Shown piece after piece: positions 43,715-53,881 of a stretch of 64,000 nucleotides of DNA. The notes beneath the pieces are model-generated. The model did not search any database. It worked only from the letters and a program-made list of their open reading frames with translations, and was not told where the DNA came from. Source of the stretch: Streptomyces sp. NBC_01465 (GTDB lineage Bacteria; Actinomycetota; Actinomycetes; Streptomycetales; Streptomycetaceae); the NCBI RefSeq assembly GCF_036227325.1, contig NZ_CP109467.1:2976001-3040000 (forward strand), given 5' to 3'. The position numbers and the translations under genes are program-made. The number at the start of each line of letters is the position of its first letter. The stretch's first letter is position 1.

Positions 43715-44788
43715 ATGGCACGGCTCATACCCCTGATCATTCTCGCGCTGGTCGTCTACTCCTGGCTGAAGAACAAGAAGCGGCTGGACCCGGAGAAGTT
43801 CGGCGTGAAGTCCTCCGCCCCCGCCCAGTCCGCCCGCTCGCGGGAGCTCGGTTTCCTCCCCGCGGACCAGCTGGACACCGAGCGCGCCGCCCCCGCCGAC
43901 CCCGCCCTGGCCGCCGCGCTGACCGCGGCCCGCGCCGGCGACTGGCAGCCCGCGGCCGCGCTGCTCGTCGCGACCGGAGCCGACTGGGAGCGGCGCGCGG
44001 CCTTCGTGAGCTCGCTCGGGAGCGCCGGTGCGAAGGACGACGCCTGGCTGGTCGCCTGGGAGAGCGCCCGCCCCGACGACCCGGACGCGGCGGTCGTACG
44101 GGCCGACACCACGGTGTCGGTGGCAGGCGCACTGCGCGGCAGCGCCACGGCGAAGAAGACCACCCAGGAGCAGTTCGACGGCTTCCACCGGATGATGCGC
44201 CAGGCCCGGTCGGAGATCGCCCGCGCCGCCGAACTGAACCCGACGGACCCGACCCCCGCGATCAGCGAGATCTGGGTGGCGCTGGCCCTCGGCTACCCGC
44301 ACGAGGAGATGCGCAGGCTCTGGGCGCAGATCACGGCGCGGGCCCCGTACCACTACTCGGCGCACTACAGCGCCCTGCAGTACTGGTGCCAGAAGTGGCG
44401 CGGCTCGGTCGAACTGGGCACGGACTTCGCGGCCCACGCCGCCGCGACGGCCCCGCAGGGCAGCCTGCTCACGGCGCTCCCCCTGATCTGCTGGTACGAA
44501 CACGAGTCCTTCGGCCACACCTCGCGCGGCTACGGCTCCCCCGAGGTGGCGGCCCTGGTGGACGCCCTCGCGGCGGACGTGGCGGCGGCTTCCGAGGACC
44601 ACCCGCGGCTGCGCGAGGTGCGGCTGCTGCTGGCCTGGTACCTGGTGAAGCTGGAGCGCCACGAGGCGGCGCTGGAGCAGTTCCTGCTGGTGGACGGGTA
44701 CGTGGGCGGCTTCCCGTGGTCGTACTACGGGGACACGGCGAAGACGTACGTGAAGGCGCGCGAGCGGACGGTCAGGGCGACGGCCTGA
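43715..44788 (+). CDS. Membrane-anchored helical-repeat protein, paralogue B
   Basis: A 357-residue relative of the gene before it. An N-terminal helix ([15 protein letters not shown]) and basic residues precede a cytoplasmic helical domain with the shared block [32 protein letters not shown] and [10 protein letters not shown]. Conservation is best around YWC-KW-GS-EL. Function unknown; the tandem pairing suggests a heteromeric complex or recent duplication. Confidence 0.85.
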   Translation: MARLIPLIILALVVYSWLKNKKRLDPEKFGVKSSAPAQSARSRELGFLPADQLDTERAAPADPALAAALTAARAGDWQPAAALLVATGADWERRAAFVSSLGSAGAKDDAWLVAWESARPDDPDAAVVRADTTVSVAGALRGSATAKKTTQEQFDGFHRMMRQARSEIARAAELNPTDPTPAISEIWVALALGYPHEEMRRLWAQITARAPYHYSAHYSALQYWCQKWRGSVELGTDFAAHAAATAPQGSLLTALPLICWYEHESFGHTSRGYGSPEVAALVDALAADVAAASEDHPRLREVRLLLAWYLVKLERHEAALEQFLLVDGYVGGFPWSYYGDTAKTYVKARERTVRATA

Positions 44789-44865
44789 GGGGGCGGCGGA
44801 ATCGTCGGGGCCCTTCGTACGTTGAGAGGGACGGCACCGAGCCGACGATTTTTGGAGGAGCCGCA

Positions 44866-45378
44866 ATGGCTGCGCAGACACAGAGGGCCGTACTCGCGGG
44901 CGGATGCTTCTGGGGCATGGAAGACCTGATCCGCCGGCTCCCCGGAGTGACGGGAACGCGGGTCGGCTACACGGGCGGCGACGTCCCGAACGCGACGTAC
45001 CGCAACCACGGCACGCACGCGGAGGCCATCGAGATCCTCTTCGACCCGACGGGGACGGACTACCGCGCGCTCCTTGAGTTCTTCTTCCAGATCCACGACC
45101 CGAGCACGAAGAACCGCCAGGGCAACGACATCGGCCTGAGCTACCGCTCGGCGATCTACTACGCGGACGACGAGCAGAAGCGGATCGCGGAGGACACGAT
45201 CGCGGACGTGGACGCGTCCGGGCTCTGGCCGGGGAAGGTCGTCACGGAGGTGGAGCCGGTGGGCCCGTTCTGGGAGGCGGAACCGGAGCACCAGGACTAC
45301 CTGGAGCGCTACCCGGAGGGGTACACCTGCCACTTCGCGCGGCCGGGGTGGCGGCTGCCGGCGCGCGCGGAGGGCTGA
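44866..45378 (+). CDS. msrA: Peptide methionine-S-sulfoxide reductase MsrA
   Basis: Repairs oxidised methionine; 170 residues. The catalytic cysteine is in GGCFWG (Cys14), with [24 protein letters not shown] and the terminal [24 protein letters not shown] precedes the ATG. Cytosolic; probably monocistronic. The reductant is thioredoxin in the family. Confidence 0.95.
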   Translation: MAAQTQRAVLAGGCFWGMEDLIRRLPGVTGTRVGYTGGDVPNATYRNHGTHAEAIEILFDPTGTDYRALLEFFFQIHDPSTKNRQGNDIGLSYRSAIYYADDEQKRIAEDTIADVDASGLWPGKVVTEVEPVGPFWEAEPEHQDYLERYPEGYTCHFARPGWRLPARAEG

Positions 45379-45385
45379 GCACGGT

Positions 45386-45404
45386 CCGCGCCGTCACGGC
45401 GCGG
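45386..45404. terminator. Hairpin after msrA
   Basis: CCGCGCCG-TCA-CGGCGCGG, a perfect 8-bp stem 8 bases after the msrA stop; no T-tract. Confidence 0.5.
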
Positions 45405-45513
45405 CGGGCATGACCAGCGTCTGCCCGAAGCGGACGGCGCCCTCGCGACGGGAGTTGCGGTCGGACCGGACTGCGGCCTGTTCAAGGCCCACCGGGCCGG
45501 GCACAGTTACGCC

Positions 45514-45966
45514 ATGGCCGAGGAAACCAACGCGCCCGTGCATGTGTGGCGCGTGGACGGGCCGGGCCCGCTCGTGGCCTACATCGCCATCGGCGCCACC
45601 GCGCTCAAGGCGCTGGTGGAAACCCTGCGCCTGGCGCATCACCCCACCGTGGGAAGCCTCGAGTCGGCCGGCCTGTACGCGGGTCTCGCCCTCGGCGCGT
45701 ACGTCTTCATGTGGTGTTGTGTGCTGCGCGTACGCCTGGAGTTGAGAGCCGACCTCATCGTGATGGTCAATCCCTGGGGGACCCAGTGCCTGCCGTGGGA
45801 CCGCGTCGCGGACGTGCGTCTGGGGAACTGGGGTGCCGAGTTCATCACGCCCGACGGCTTCAAGTTCACCGCCTGCGCCCTCAGCGACATGGCCGGGTCC
45901 AGACCCCAGGACGCCCGCTTCGAGGAACTGCGCGCCGCAGTGGAGCAGCTCACACCGAGGGCTTGA
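45514..45966 (+). CDS. Two-helix membrane protein with PH-like domain
   Basis: A 150-residue protein: two hydrophobic helices (residues 20-38 and 55-72) followed by a beta-rich bacterial-PH-like region (LELRADLIVMVNPWGTQCLPWDRVADVRLG, then FITPDGFKFTACALS). This layout is common in actinobacterial PH_6-type proteins with unknown function. ATG 45514; there is no good ribosome site. Confidence 0.75.
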   Translation: MAEETNAPVHVWRVDGPGPLVAYIAIGATALKALVETLRLAHHPTVGSLESAGLYAGLALGAYVFMWCCVLRVRLELRADLIVMVNPWGTQCLPWDRVADVRLGNWGAEFITPDGFKFTACALSDMAGSRPQDARFEELRAAVEQLTPRA

Positions 45967-46032
45967 CCAGCATCCTCTCCGCACGGGTAACGTCGCCGGG
46001 CAAGGTCGTTCAGGAGCGGGAGGGGCGGGGCC

Positions 46033-46776
46033 ATGGCGGCACTCGAAGGCAAGACCGCGGTTGTGACCGGGGGTTCGCGCGGCATCGGGCGGGCCATCGT
46101 GCTGCGGCTCGCGCGCGACGGGGCCGCGGTCGTCTTCAACTATGCGCGGAGCAAGGACGCGGCGGACGAGGTCGTACGGAAAGCGGAGGCGGCCGGCGGG
46201 ACCGTCATCGCGCTCCAGCTCGACCTGGCCGAACCCGGCGCCGCCGAAGCCCTCATGGAGGCCGCCGACCAGCAGCTCGGCGGGCTCGACATCCTCGTCA
46301 ACAACGCGGCCGCCGCCATCGAGATCGCTCCCCTCGCCGACACCGAGGAGGCGGACTTCGACCGTACGATGACGGTGAACGCCAAGTCCGTTTTCCTGAC
46401 CATGCGTTACGCGGCCCGGCACCTCCGCGACGGCGGCCGCATCGTGAACATCTCCACCCTCAACACGGTCCGCCCCGCCCCCGGCGCCGCCTCGTACATG
46501 GCGAGCAAGGGCGCCGTGGAGCAGCTCACCCTGGCCGCCTCGCGCGAGCTGGGCGCACGCGGCATCACCGCCAACACGGTCTCCCCCGGCGCCACGGACA
46601 CCGACCTCCTCCGCAACGCCAACCCTCCGGAGGCGCTGGAACGGGTCGCCGGCATGACGCCGCTGGGCCGCCTGGGCACCCCGGAGGACGTGGCGGACGT
46701 CGTCGCCTTCCTGGCGGGCTCGGACGGCCGCTGGATGACGGGCCAGAACCTGCGCGCCACCGGGGGCATCCTCTAG
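46033..46776 (+). CDS. Short-chain dehydrogenase/reductase
   Basis: An NAD(P)-dependent oxidoreductase of 247 residues. The cofactor loop is TGGSRGIG, then NNAA; the catalytic triad is Ser in NISTL and YMASK (Tyr, Lys). Classical SDR of the FabG type by length, but the C-terminus NLRATGGIL is generic, so the substrate is unknown. An Arg/Asn-containing YARSK after beta-2 suggests NADPH. Confidence 0.93.
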   Translation: MAALEGKTAVVTGGSRGIGRAIVLRLARDGAAVVFNYARSKDAADEVVRKAEAAGGTVIALQLDLAEPGAAEALMEAADQQLGGLDILVNNAAAAIEIAPLADTEEADFDRTMTVNAKSVFLTMRYAARHLRDGGRIVNISTLNTVRPAPGAASYMASKGAVEQLTLAASRELGARGITANTVSPGATDTDLLRNANPPEALERVAGMTPLGRLGTPEDVADVVAFLAGSDGRWMTGQNLRATGGIL

Positions 46777-46850
46777 GGCCCGGGGCCAGAACCGAATGGC
46801 AGGATGAGCGCCGGTCACACGTGCTCAGGACTCGGGAAAGGCGCCATCGC

Positions 46851-47426
46851 ATGGCCTCCATCCACCACACCACCCTCACCCCCACCAAGCTCGAACTCCT
46901 CGCCGAGTGGCTGCCCGTGCAGTCCTGGTATCTCGGGGACGAGTCCGCGACCCAACTCTCCAAGGTCGGCGGGTTCCGGCTCGACGATCCCGAAGGGGAA
47001 GTCGGCATCGAGTTCATGGCCGTGCGGGATGTCTCCGGGGGTCAAGTCGTCACCTATCACGTCCCGTTCACCTATCGCGCCGCTCCCCTCGACGGTGCCG
47101 ACGACGCCCTCATCGGGATCACCGAGCACGGGGTCCTCGGCAAGCGCTGGGTGTACGACGGGACTCAAGACCCCGTTCTCGTACAGGAGTTGACCGCCCT
47201 TCTCGCCGGGAAGGCCGTCCCTCAGGCCCAGAGCATCAGCGACACCCCCGACCCCTCCGTCGTCACCCACCTCGAAGACGGCGCCCTCGACGGGCTGAGC
47301 ATCCGCGTGCAGCGCGTCCTGCTCGCCGGGGACGGTCATGACGCCCCCGGACACGTCACCGCCGGATGGACGCTGCCCGACGGGAGCACCGTGCGGGGGC
47401 CGTACGTCCTCGTGCTGCCTGCCTGA
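46851..47426 (+). CDS. Maltokinase N-terminal-cap-like protein
   Basis: A 191-residue protein opening with HHTTLTPTKLELLAEWLPVQSWYLGDES. This resembles the N-terminal cap domain of actinobacterial maltokinases and CG0192-type proteins, here without any kinase domain. It might bind a sugar or act as a stand-alone regulator. ATG 46851. Overlapped by nothing; the HAD phosphatase follows 14 bases later. Confidence 0.65.
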   Translation: MASIHHTTLTPTKLELLAEWLPVQSWYLGDESATQLSKVGGFRLDDPEGEVGIEFMAVRDVSGGQVVTYHVPFTYRAAPLDGADDALIGITEHGVLGKRWVYDGTQDPVLVQELTALLAGKAVPQAQSISDTPDPSVVTHLEDGALDGLSIRVQRVLLAGDGHDAPGHVTAGWTLPDGSTVRGPYVLVLPA

Positions 47427-47440
47427 GGCACACTTCAGCG

Positions 47441-48097
47441 GTGATCACACCCATTGAGCTCGTCATATTCGACTGCGACGGCGTCCTCGTCGACAGCGAG
47501 CGCATCGCCGTACGCGTCCAGGTCGCCATCGGCGCCGAACTCGGCTGGCCGCTGACCGAGGCCGACGTCATGGAGCTCTTCGTCGGGCGGTCCGCCGCCT
47601 CCAACGGGGAGCAGGTCGCCGCGCGACTCGGCGCCGAGGCCGCCGTCGCCTGGCAGGCGCGCTTCGAGGAGCTGCACCGCGAGGCCGTCGACCGTGAGCT
47701 CGTCGCGGTCGACGGCATCCACGAGGCCCTCGACCGCATCGGGCTCCTCGGGCTCCCCGTCTGCGTCGCGTCCAGCGGCAGCCACGACAAGATGCGGCAC
47801 ACCCTGGGGCGCACCGGCCTGTACGAGCGCTTCGCGGGGCGCATCTTCAGCGCCACCGAGGTCGACCGCGGCAAGCCCGAGCCCGATCTCTTCCTCCACG
47901 CCGCCCGGCAGCTGGGCGTGGACCCCGCCGCCTGCGCCGTCGTCGAGGACAGCAAGTACGGCGTACGCGCCGCCCGCGCCGCCGGTATGCGCTCCTTCGG
48001 GTACGCGGGCGGGCTCACCCCCGCCGCCTGGCTCGAAGGTCCTGACACCGTCGTCTTCGAGGACATGCGGAAGCTGCCCCAGCTGCTCGCCGGCTGA
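47441..48097 (+). CDS. HAD-superfamily phosphatase (phosphoglycolate/beta-PGM-like)
   Basis: A 218-residue hydrolase. HAD motif I is FDCDGVLVDSE, motif II is VASSGS, and motif III/IV are KPEPDLFLHAA and VVEDSKYGVRAARAAGM. The cap type and length match subfamily IA. GTG 47441 is the most probable start, 14 bases after the previous stop. The preceding cap-like gene suggests a sugar phosphate as substrate, but this is weak. Confidence 0.9.
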   Translation: MITPIELVIFDCDGVLVDSERIAVRVQVAIGAELGWPLTEADVMELFVGRSAASNGEQVAARLGAEAAVAWQARFEELHREAVDRELVAVDGIHEALDRIGLLGLPVCVASSGSHDKMRHTLGRTGLYERFAGRIFSATEVDRGKPEPDLFLHAARQLGVDPAACAVVEDSKYGVRAARAAGMRSFGYAGGLTPAAWLEGPDTVVFEDMRKLPQLLAG

Positions 48098-48190
48098 GAA
48101 GGTGTCGGATTCCGGTCCGTCCGGCAGACTGCTGTGGAGGGAATTTCGCCACATACGGGGCACAGCGCCCCGCGCTGGGAGGCCTGAGCC

Positions 48191-49465
48191 TTGATATCCA
48201 CGCAGTCCGCCGGAGGCCGGCGCCGCGGTCGCTGGACCGCCCTGGTGGCGGCGCCCGTCGCGGCCGTGGTGGCGCTGGCGGGGTGTTCCAGCGGGTCCGG
48301 CGGGGGAAGCGGAAACCACAGCTCCAGTACGCCCTCCAGCGCACCCGCCGCCACCCTCACCCTCACCCCGAAGAACAACGCCACCGACGTCTCCATCACC
48401 TCCGGCACCGTCAAGGCCTCCGTGGACGACGGAACCCTCACCTCCGTCACCCTCGCCGACCCCCTCACCGGCGTCTCCGTACCCGGCGTCACCGACGCCT
48501 CGAAGACCTCCTGGAAGTCCTCGCGCGCCCTGGAGCGCGGCACCAAGTACACGCTCACCGCGAAGGCCAAGGACTCCAACGGGAAGACCGCGACCCGCAC
48601 CTCGAACTTCACCACCGTCTCGAAGGCGGATTCGGCGATCGCGTACTACACCCCGGAGAACAACAGCAAGGTCGGCGTCGGCATGGAGGTCTCCTTCAAG
48701 CTCGACAAACCCGTCACCGACAAGAAGGCCGTCGAGTCCGCCGTCACGATCACTTCGAGCAGCGGGCAGACGGCCGTCGGGCACTGGTTCGGCTCGCAGC
48801 GGCTCGACTTCCGGCCCAAGGAGTACTGGACCGCCGGTTCCACCGTGACGGTCGACTTCGACCTCGACGGCGTCGAGGTCTCCCAGGGTGTGTTCGGGGT
48901 GCAGAACAAGTCCTTCACCTTCACCGTCGGCCGCAAGCAGATCTCCACCGTCGACGCGGCAACGCATCAGATGACCGTCGTCAGGGACGGCGCGACGCTC
49001 AAGACGATCCCGGTGTCGGCCGGCTCCCCGGAGCACCCGACGTGGAACGGCATCATGGCCATCGAGGAGCAGTTCGAGCAGACCAAGATGGATTCCACGA
49101 CGGTCGGGCTCGGCGACGAGTACAACATCCCCGATGTCCCGCACGCCCAGCGGCTGACCGACTCCGGGACCTTCATCCACGGCAACTACTGGTCGAACCC
49201 GTCCATCTTCGGCTCGGAGAACACCAGTCACGGCTGCATCGGCCTGCAGGACGTGCAGGGCGGCGGAGACGCGTCGATGCCCGGGTCCTGGTTCTACAGC
49301 AACTCGCTGCTCGGCGACCTCGTCGTCGTCAAGAACTCCGACGGCGGCGGTGACGTCTCCGCGGACAACGGCCTCAACGGCTGGAACCTCTCCTGGGCGA
49401 AGTGGACCGCGGGCAGTGCGCTCCCGCAGTCCGACGTGCAGTCGGGGACGGGGACCAGGACGTAA
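48191..49465 (+). CDS. L,D-transpeptidase lipoprotein with Ig-like domains (copy 1)
   Basis: A 424-residue extracytoplasmic enzyme that forms 3-3 cross-links in peptidoglycan. The signal peptide ends in the lipobox ALAGC (Cys32), followed by a Ser/Gly linker, two Ig-like domains (about 60-250) and the YkuD catalytic domain with SHGC (Cys349). TTG start at 48191 with GGGAGG upstream. It is closely similar to the protein at 58702, sharing the C-terminal GLNGWNLSW pattern. Confidence 0.93.
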   Translation: MISTQSAGGRRRGRWTALVAAPVAAVVALAGCSSGSGGGSGNHSSSTPSSAPAATLTLTPKNNATDVSITSGTVKASVDDGTLTSVTLADPLTGVSVPGVTDASKTSWKSSRALERGTKYTLTAKAKDSNGKTATRTSNFTTVSKADSAIAYYTPENNSKVGVGMEVSFKLDKPVTDKKAVESAVTITSSSGQTAVGHWFGSQRLDFRPKEYWTAGSTVTVDFDLDGVEVSQGVFGVQNKSFTFTVGRKQISTVDAATHQMTVVRDGATLKTIPVSAGSPEHPTWNGIMAIEEQFEQTKMDSTTVGLGDEYNIPDVPHAQRLTDSGTFIHGNYWSNPSIFGSENTSHGCIGLQDVQGGGDASMPGSWFYSNSLLGDLVVVKNSDGGGDVSADNGLNGWNLSWAKWTAGSALPQSDVQSGTGTRT

Positions 49466-49482
49466 CTCCGGCCCCCGCGCCG

Positions 49483-50031
49483 TCAGTTGTTGCCGCAGCC
49501 CGTCGAGACACGGACCTTGTTCGACCAGGTGTTGGTCGCGAGGTCCAGGACCATCATCGTCGCGTTCAGCCGGTAGCCGTACGCGGTGCAGTCCAGCAGG
49601 CCCGTCGTGACGTCGAAGCCGCCGCCGGGGCGCCCGGAGACGTAGTGCGCGGTGGTCGTCCCGGTCCAGCTCGGGACGCCGGGGAAACCGCCGTCCTTGA
49701 AGACGGCGAGCCGCACCTGGCTGTAGCTGAAGCTTTGGCCGTGCGCGGTGATGCCGTAGATGCCGTACTTGCTCGGACTACGGGTCGCCCAGGCGTAGGG
49801 GTTGAGGCCGAAAGCCTTGCCCTCCACGGCCGGCTTCGAGGTCGACGGCGCGGTCTTCGCCGCCGCCTTGGCCGGCGCGGAGGCCGACTTCGCCGGGTGG
49901 CCCGCGCAGGAGGTGGTCGTGGCGACGGCCGCCGCGGCGAAGAGTGTGGCCATTCCGAGGGCGACGGTGCGTCGTCGGCGGGTGGCGCGGGTCGTGGTGT
50001 CTGTGCTGGTGGGTGCGGTCTGCGTGTTCAT
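49483..50031 (-). CDS. Secreted protein, possibly lipoprotein, unknown
   Basis: A 182-residue protein with an Arg-rich N-terminus and signal sequence (VALGMATLFAAAAVATTTSCAG). A cysteine in TTSC could be lipidated, although the lipobox is poor. A Lys/Ala/Ser/Pro linker precedes a beta-rich domain with two cysteines (LLDCTAYGY, STGCGN) probably forming a disulphide. ATG 50031 follows GGGGAG. No recognised family. Convergent with the L,D-transpeptidase. Confidence 0.8.
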   Translation of the reverse strand: MNTQTAPTSTDTTTRATRRRRTVALGMATLFAAAAVATTTSCAGHPAKSASAPAKAAAKTAPSTSKPAVEGKAFGLNPYAWATRSPSKYGIYGITAHGQSFSYSQVRLAVFKDGGFPGVPSWTGTTTAHYVSGRPGGGFDVTTGLLDCTAYGYRLNATMMVLDLATNTWSNKVRVSTGCGNN

Positions 50032-50522
50032 GGTGGTCTCCCCCGAGATGGTCGGCCGCATCCCCCGTGGGTCGGCCTTCGCGGTGAGGGACGGGGGCCG
50101 GGATCGGGGCGGTTGCGGACTCTCGGGGAGGGGTGCGGCGCCCTGGCGAGGCGTTCTGTATGTGGCGAAACCGGGACACGAGCAGGGGCGTATCCGTGCC
50201 TCAATATCCGGCACATGACGGTTTTTGACGGTACGTCACTTGCAAGCCCTCGGAGCTGCGGGCGCCGCCGGCCCGCCCCGGAAGTCCGCCCTCCGGCGCC
50301 GATCCCCCCGCCCCGGAAGGCGTACCTCCGCCCACCGCAGGCCCGGGTTCACAGGCGTAGCCGGGGCAGGTCCACGCCCAGACACCCGTACGGCTGAATG
50401 CGGCGGCCCGTATCGGCCCCCTGCCGTACCCCCGCGCCGCCCGCGCGCCCTGCGCGAGCGTGCACGGGTCGACGGTGATGGCGTACGCGCACGGCAGGAG
50501 GAGGTTAAGGACCCCGCAACGG
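50032..50522. other. Gene-free stretch
   Basis: 490 bases without a believable gene: the open frames here lack start signals, conserved features and normal codon use. The side next to 50031 should carry the promoter of the secreted protein. I see no clear hairpin or repeat. Confidence 0.6.
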
Positions 50523-52148
50523 TCAGCACCGTGCGCCCCAGTGGGGTCGATACGACGAATCGATGCGGTATTCACCGGCCGCGGGGACGTTCAGCAGCGT
50601 CCATTCCCCCGTCCTCTCCAGGCATCCTCCGTCGGCACGGAGCCACGGGGAATATGCGATGCGCACCGTCACAGGCCCTCGTCCACGGGCGCGCACCACC
50701 AGATCGGCACCGTCGCTGCTGACCACGGATGCCCCGGCGCCCGCCACCAGGGGCGTGGCGTCCTTGACTTGATAGATGCGCCAGCCGGAGTCCTGCCATA
50801 CGAGCTTCAGCCAGCTCGGCTGCGCCCTCACCAGTGCGGCCTCGTCCTCGGCGGCCCAGTCCGGGGTCCCCTCCGGCAGTACGACATAGCCGACAGCCCA
50901 ACGGTCCAGCCAGGAACGGTACGTGGCGGCGGAGAAGGTGCCGTCGTAGAAGAGCCCGCCCCGCTCCGCATCGAGCTGGCGATTCCAGCCCCGGGCCAGA
51001 TCGACATGCGGGCCCAGCGCGCTCGTCTCCCTGTGGTTGACGGCCGGCACCACTTCGACACGCGTGCGGTCGGCACCGAGACGGTCGAGAGCGGCCACCA
51101 CGCCTTTCGTCTCGCTCGCCCACGACGGTACGGGAGTTGACATGCGGAGCACATGGACAGTGTGCTGTGCGACCCACTGCACGGAGAGCGCCAGGGCCAG
51201 GGCGAACGCGATCCTGCGGACCAGCTGCACTCCGTGCGCCAGGAGCGCTGCCAGCAGAACCGGCGGTCCGAACAGCTCGGCAAGGCGAATCACGTTCGAG
51301 CCGACCGGGGACGGGACAAGGGCCGTCAGCACCACCCCCACCGCATAGACCCCCGCGCCGTAACGCACCACCCGCCAGTCCCTCGGTGCCAGCACGGCGA
51401 GCAGCACACTGAAGAGAACCGGCTTCCAGACATCGCTCGCCGCCATCGGCATCTCGCCGCTGAAGGGGAACAACAGGGTCGTCAGCCCGACCACGGCCAC
51501 CGGCGGGGCAGCGAGTGCGGCGGCTCTGCGGACATCGCGGTCCAACAGCAGGCCCGCGGCTACGACCAGCAGGAACAGCCCGGCGACCGGGCTGGCCATG
51601 GTGGCCAGCGCGCTGAACAGCGCGGCCACCACGAGTCGGTGCGGGCTCCCCATCAGCGCCAGGCACGAGACCAGGGCGAGCGCCACGCCCAGAGCGAAGG
51701 TGGAGCGCCCGGACGCCACGTTGCACCACAGAGTGAGCGTGGCGAGCAGGGCGGGCCACAGAGGCCGGCGGACACCGCTCCGCACGAACAGGCTCGCGGC
51801 CAGCCAGGAACCCGCGATCCCTGACAGCACCGTGACCGTGCGCACACCGCACAGTGCCATCAACTGCGGTGCGATGAGGCTGTAGTTGCCGACGTAGGAG
51901 CCGCCGTACCAGGAGAGGTTGTACGGAGAGCCGGGGTGGCGCGATACGAAGTCGGCCCAGGCGACCTGCGCCGCGAGGTCCCCGCCGCCCGTGGCGAGGA
52001 AGATCGCCCACAGCAGATACAGAGGTACGGCGAGGGCTGCGGCCAGCAGCGGCACACGGTGGCGATGCAGGAAGGCAGGTGTCCGCGCGAGATCGCCGTT
52101 GTTCGTACGCTGCGAGGGCAGTCGGCTCGTCTCGGTGGAGAGCGGCAC
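50523..52148 (-). CDS. Polytopic membrane protein with extracytoplasmic domain
   Basis: A 541-residue protein with about ten to eleven hydrophobic helices (residues 30-340), then an extracytoplasmic C-terminal domain of about 190 residues. The first loop, ADFVSRHPGSPYNLSWYGGSYVGNYSL, lies where GT-C glycosyltransferases have their catalytic acidic residue (Asp near residue 58), so a GT-C-like or lipid-linked sugar enzyme is possible. No firm family. GTG start; no ribosome site obvious. Confidence 0.75.
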   Translation of the reverse strand: MPLSTETSRLPSQRTNNGDLARTPAFLHRHRVPLLAAALAVPLYLLWAIFLATGGGDLAAQVAWADFVSRHPGSPYNLSWYGGSYVGNYSLIAPQLMALCGVRTVTVLSGIAGSWLAASLFVRSGVRRPLWPALLATLTLWCNVASGRSTFALGVALALVSCLALMGSPHRLVVAALFSALATMASPVAGLFLLVVAAGLLLDRDVRRAAALAAPPVAVVGLTTLLFPFSGEMPMAASDVWKPVLFSVLLAVLAPRDWRVVRYGAGVYAVGVVLTALVPSPVGSNVIRLAELFGPPVLLAALLAHGVQLVRRIAFALALALSVQWVAQHTVHVLRMSTPVPSWASETKGVVAALDRLGADRTRVEVVPAVNHRETSALGPHVDLARGWNRQLDAERGGLFYDGTFSAATYRSWLDRWAVGYVVLPEGTPDWAAEDEAALVRAQPSWLKLVWQDSGWRIYQVKDATPLVAGAGASVVSSDGADLVVRARGRGPVTVRIAYSPWLRADGGCLERTGEWTLLNVPAAGEYRIDSSYRPHWGARC

Positions 52149-52239
52149 AAGCGGTTCCGATCAGTCGTCGAGCAGAAACAGGTCCGCCGGGAGGCCAACC
52201 CTAACTACTCAACGAAATGCCACGACTTGAGCGCTCCGC

Positions 52240-52590
52240 CTACTGAGCCTGCGCCTCGCGGATCCGCGCCGCCGTCTTGCGGGGGTCGTAGTCCGGCGCG
52301 ACGCCCTCCACCAGGATGATGTCCCCGTCGATGTGCTTCGTCCGGAGCGGGATCAGCTCCTGGTAGGCCGGGGAGTCGTACCAGGCGCGCGCCTCCTCGA
52401 TCCCCGGGAAGCCGATGATCACCGGCGCGGTCGGCCACTGGCCCTCGCGCACCTCGGGGGTCGCGAAGTGGAGGAGGAAGCGGCCGCCGAAGGGGTCGAG
52501 GGTCGACTGGATGCGCTCGATGTAGACGATGACGTCCTCGTGGACGAGAGCCTCGGTGGGGCGCAGGTTGCCTATCGCGTAAGCAGTCAT
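52240..52590 (-). CDS. DUF1330 family protein
   Basis: A 116-residue dimeric alpha/beta barrel (ferredoxin-like) protein. YIERIQSTLDPFGGRFLLHFATPEV and IIGFPGIEEARAWYDSPAYQELIPLR are typical of DUF1330. Function unknown. ATG 52590; monocistronic. Confidence 0.92.
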   Translation of the reverse strand: MTAYAIGNLRPTEALVHEDVIVYIERIQSTLDPFGGRFLLHFATPEVREGQWPTAPVIIGFPGIEEARAWYDSPAYQELIPLRTKHIDGDIILVEGVAPDYDPRKTAARIREAQAQ

Positions 52591-52686
52591 GAGAACGGGT
52601 CCTCCCCGGTCGGAATCGGTAGTACCGATCCTCCCGGGGAGGGCGTCATGCGTCGATTACCGCAGAGGTAATGCGGGTGATGCCGA

Positions 52687-53733
52687 TCAGATCGTCGCCG
52701 TGTCGATCACGAAGCGGTAGCGCACGTCGCTCTTGATGACGCGCTCGTACGCCTCGTTGATCTGGTCCGCGTTGATCAGCTCGATCTCCGAGCCGAGCCC
52801 GTGCTGGGCGCAGAAGTCCAGCATCTCCTGGGTCTCACCGATGGAGCCGATCATGGAACCGGCGAGGGTCTTGCGGCCGCCGATCAGCGAGAACAGGTTG
52901 AGCGAGATCGGCTCCTCGGGGGCGCCCACGTTCACCAGCGCGCCGTCCGTCTTGACGAGGGAGAGGTACGCGGAGAAGTCCAGCGGCGCCGAGACCGTCG
53001 AGATGATCAGGTCGAAGGTGCCCGCGAGCTCCTCGAAGGTCTTCGGGTCGCTGGTGGCGTAGAAGTGGTCGGCGCCGAGCTTCTTGCCGTCCTCCTGCTT
53101 GCGCAGCGACTGCGAGAGCACGGTCACCTCGGCGCCGAGCGCGTGCGCGATCTTGACGCCCATGTGGCCGAGGCCGCCGAGACCGACGATGGCGACCTTC
53201 TTGCCCGGGCCCGCGTTCCAGTGGGCGAGCGGGGAGTAGAGGGTGATGCCGGCGCAGAGCAGCGGGGCGGCCTCGTCGAGGTTGATGCCGTCCGGGATGC
53301 GGAGGGTGTAGTTCTCGTCGACGACGATGTGGGTGGAGTAGCCGCCGTAGGTGGGCTCGCCGTCCTTGCCGACACCGTTGTACGTGGAGACTCCGGCGCC
53401 CGAGCAGTACTGCTCCAGGCCCTGCTTGCAGTACTCGCACTCACGGCACGAGTCCACGAAACAGCCGACGCCCACGCGGTCGCCGACCTTGAACTTGGTC
53501 ACTCCGTCACCGACCTCGGCGACGACGCCGGCGATCTCGTGGCCCGGGACCATCGGGAAGATGCCCTCGCCCCAGCCGTTGCGGGCCTGGTGGATGTCGG
53601 AGTGGCAGATGCCCGCGAACTTGATGTCGATCAGTACGTCGTGCTCGCCGACCGGGCGGCGCGGCACGGTGGTGCGCTCCAGCGGGGCGTTGGCCGAGGG
53701 GGCGGCGTAAGCAGCGACGGTGGTGATGCTCAT
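52687..53733 (-). CDS. Zinc-dependent NAD(P) alcohol dehydrogenase
   Basis: A 348-residue medium-chain dehydrogenase of the YahK/cinnamyl-alcohol type. The catalytic zinc site is in GICHSDIH and GHE; structural zinc is bound by [15 protein letters not shown]; the Rossmann motif is [10 protein letters not shown]. It probably reduces aldehydes with NADPH. GAGGAG precedes the ATG. It is divergent from an XRE regulator, which may control it. Confidence 0.94.
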   Translation of the reverse strand: MSITTVAAYAAPSANAPLERTTVPRRPVGEHDVLIDIKFAGICHSDIHQARNGWGEGIFPMVPGHEIAGVVAEVGDGVTKFKVGDRVGVGCFVDSCRECEYCKQGLEQYCSGAGVSTYNGVGKDGEPTYGGYSTHIVVDENYTLRIPDGINLDEAAPLLCAGITLYSPLAHWNAGPGKKVAIVGLGGLGHMGVKIAHALGAEVTVLSQSLRKQEDGKKLGADHFYATSDPKTFEELAGTFDLIISTVSAPLDFSAYLSLVKTDGALVNVGAPEEPISLNLFSLIGGRKTLAGSMIGSIGETQEMLDFCAQHGLGSEIELINADQINEAYERVIKSDVRYRFVIDTATI

Positions 53734-53881
53734 GCGGAACGATCTCCTCAGGAGGGGGGTGTCTCAGTACAGCCTGCCTGAGTGCGAAGGGTTTACCCAG
53801 GTCACTGCTGTGCCTACGCCTGGCGAACGTACTACTGGCAGGGACAGGATCGTGGACGTACGACCACGGATACTGGATGTC

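Noticed and set aside
50201..50575. A 124-codon minus frame in the 50.0-50.5 kb gap
   Set aside because: No ribosome binding site, odd composition, no recognisable fold, and it overlaps the real gene end at 50523.
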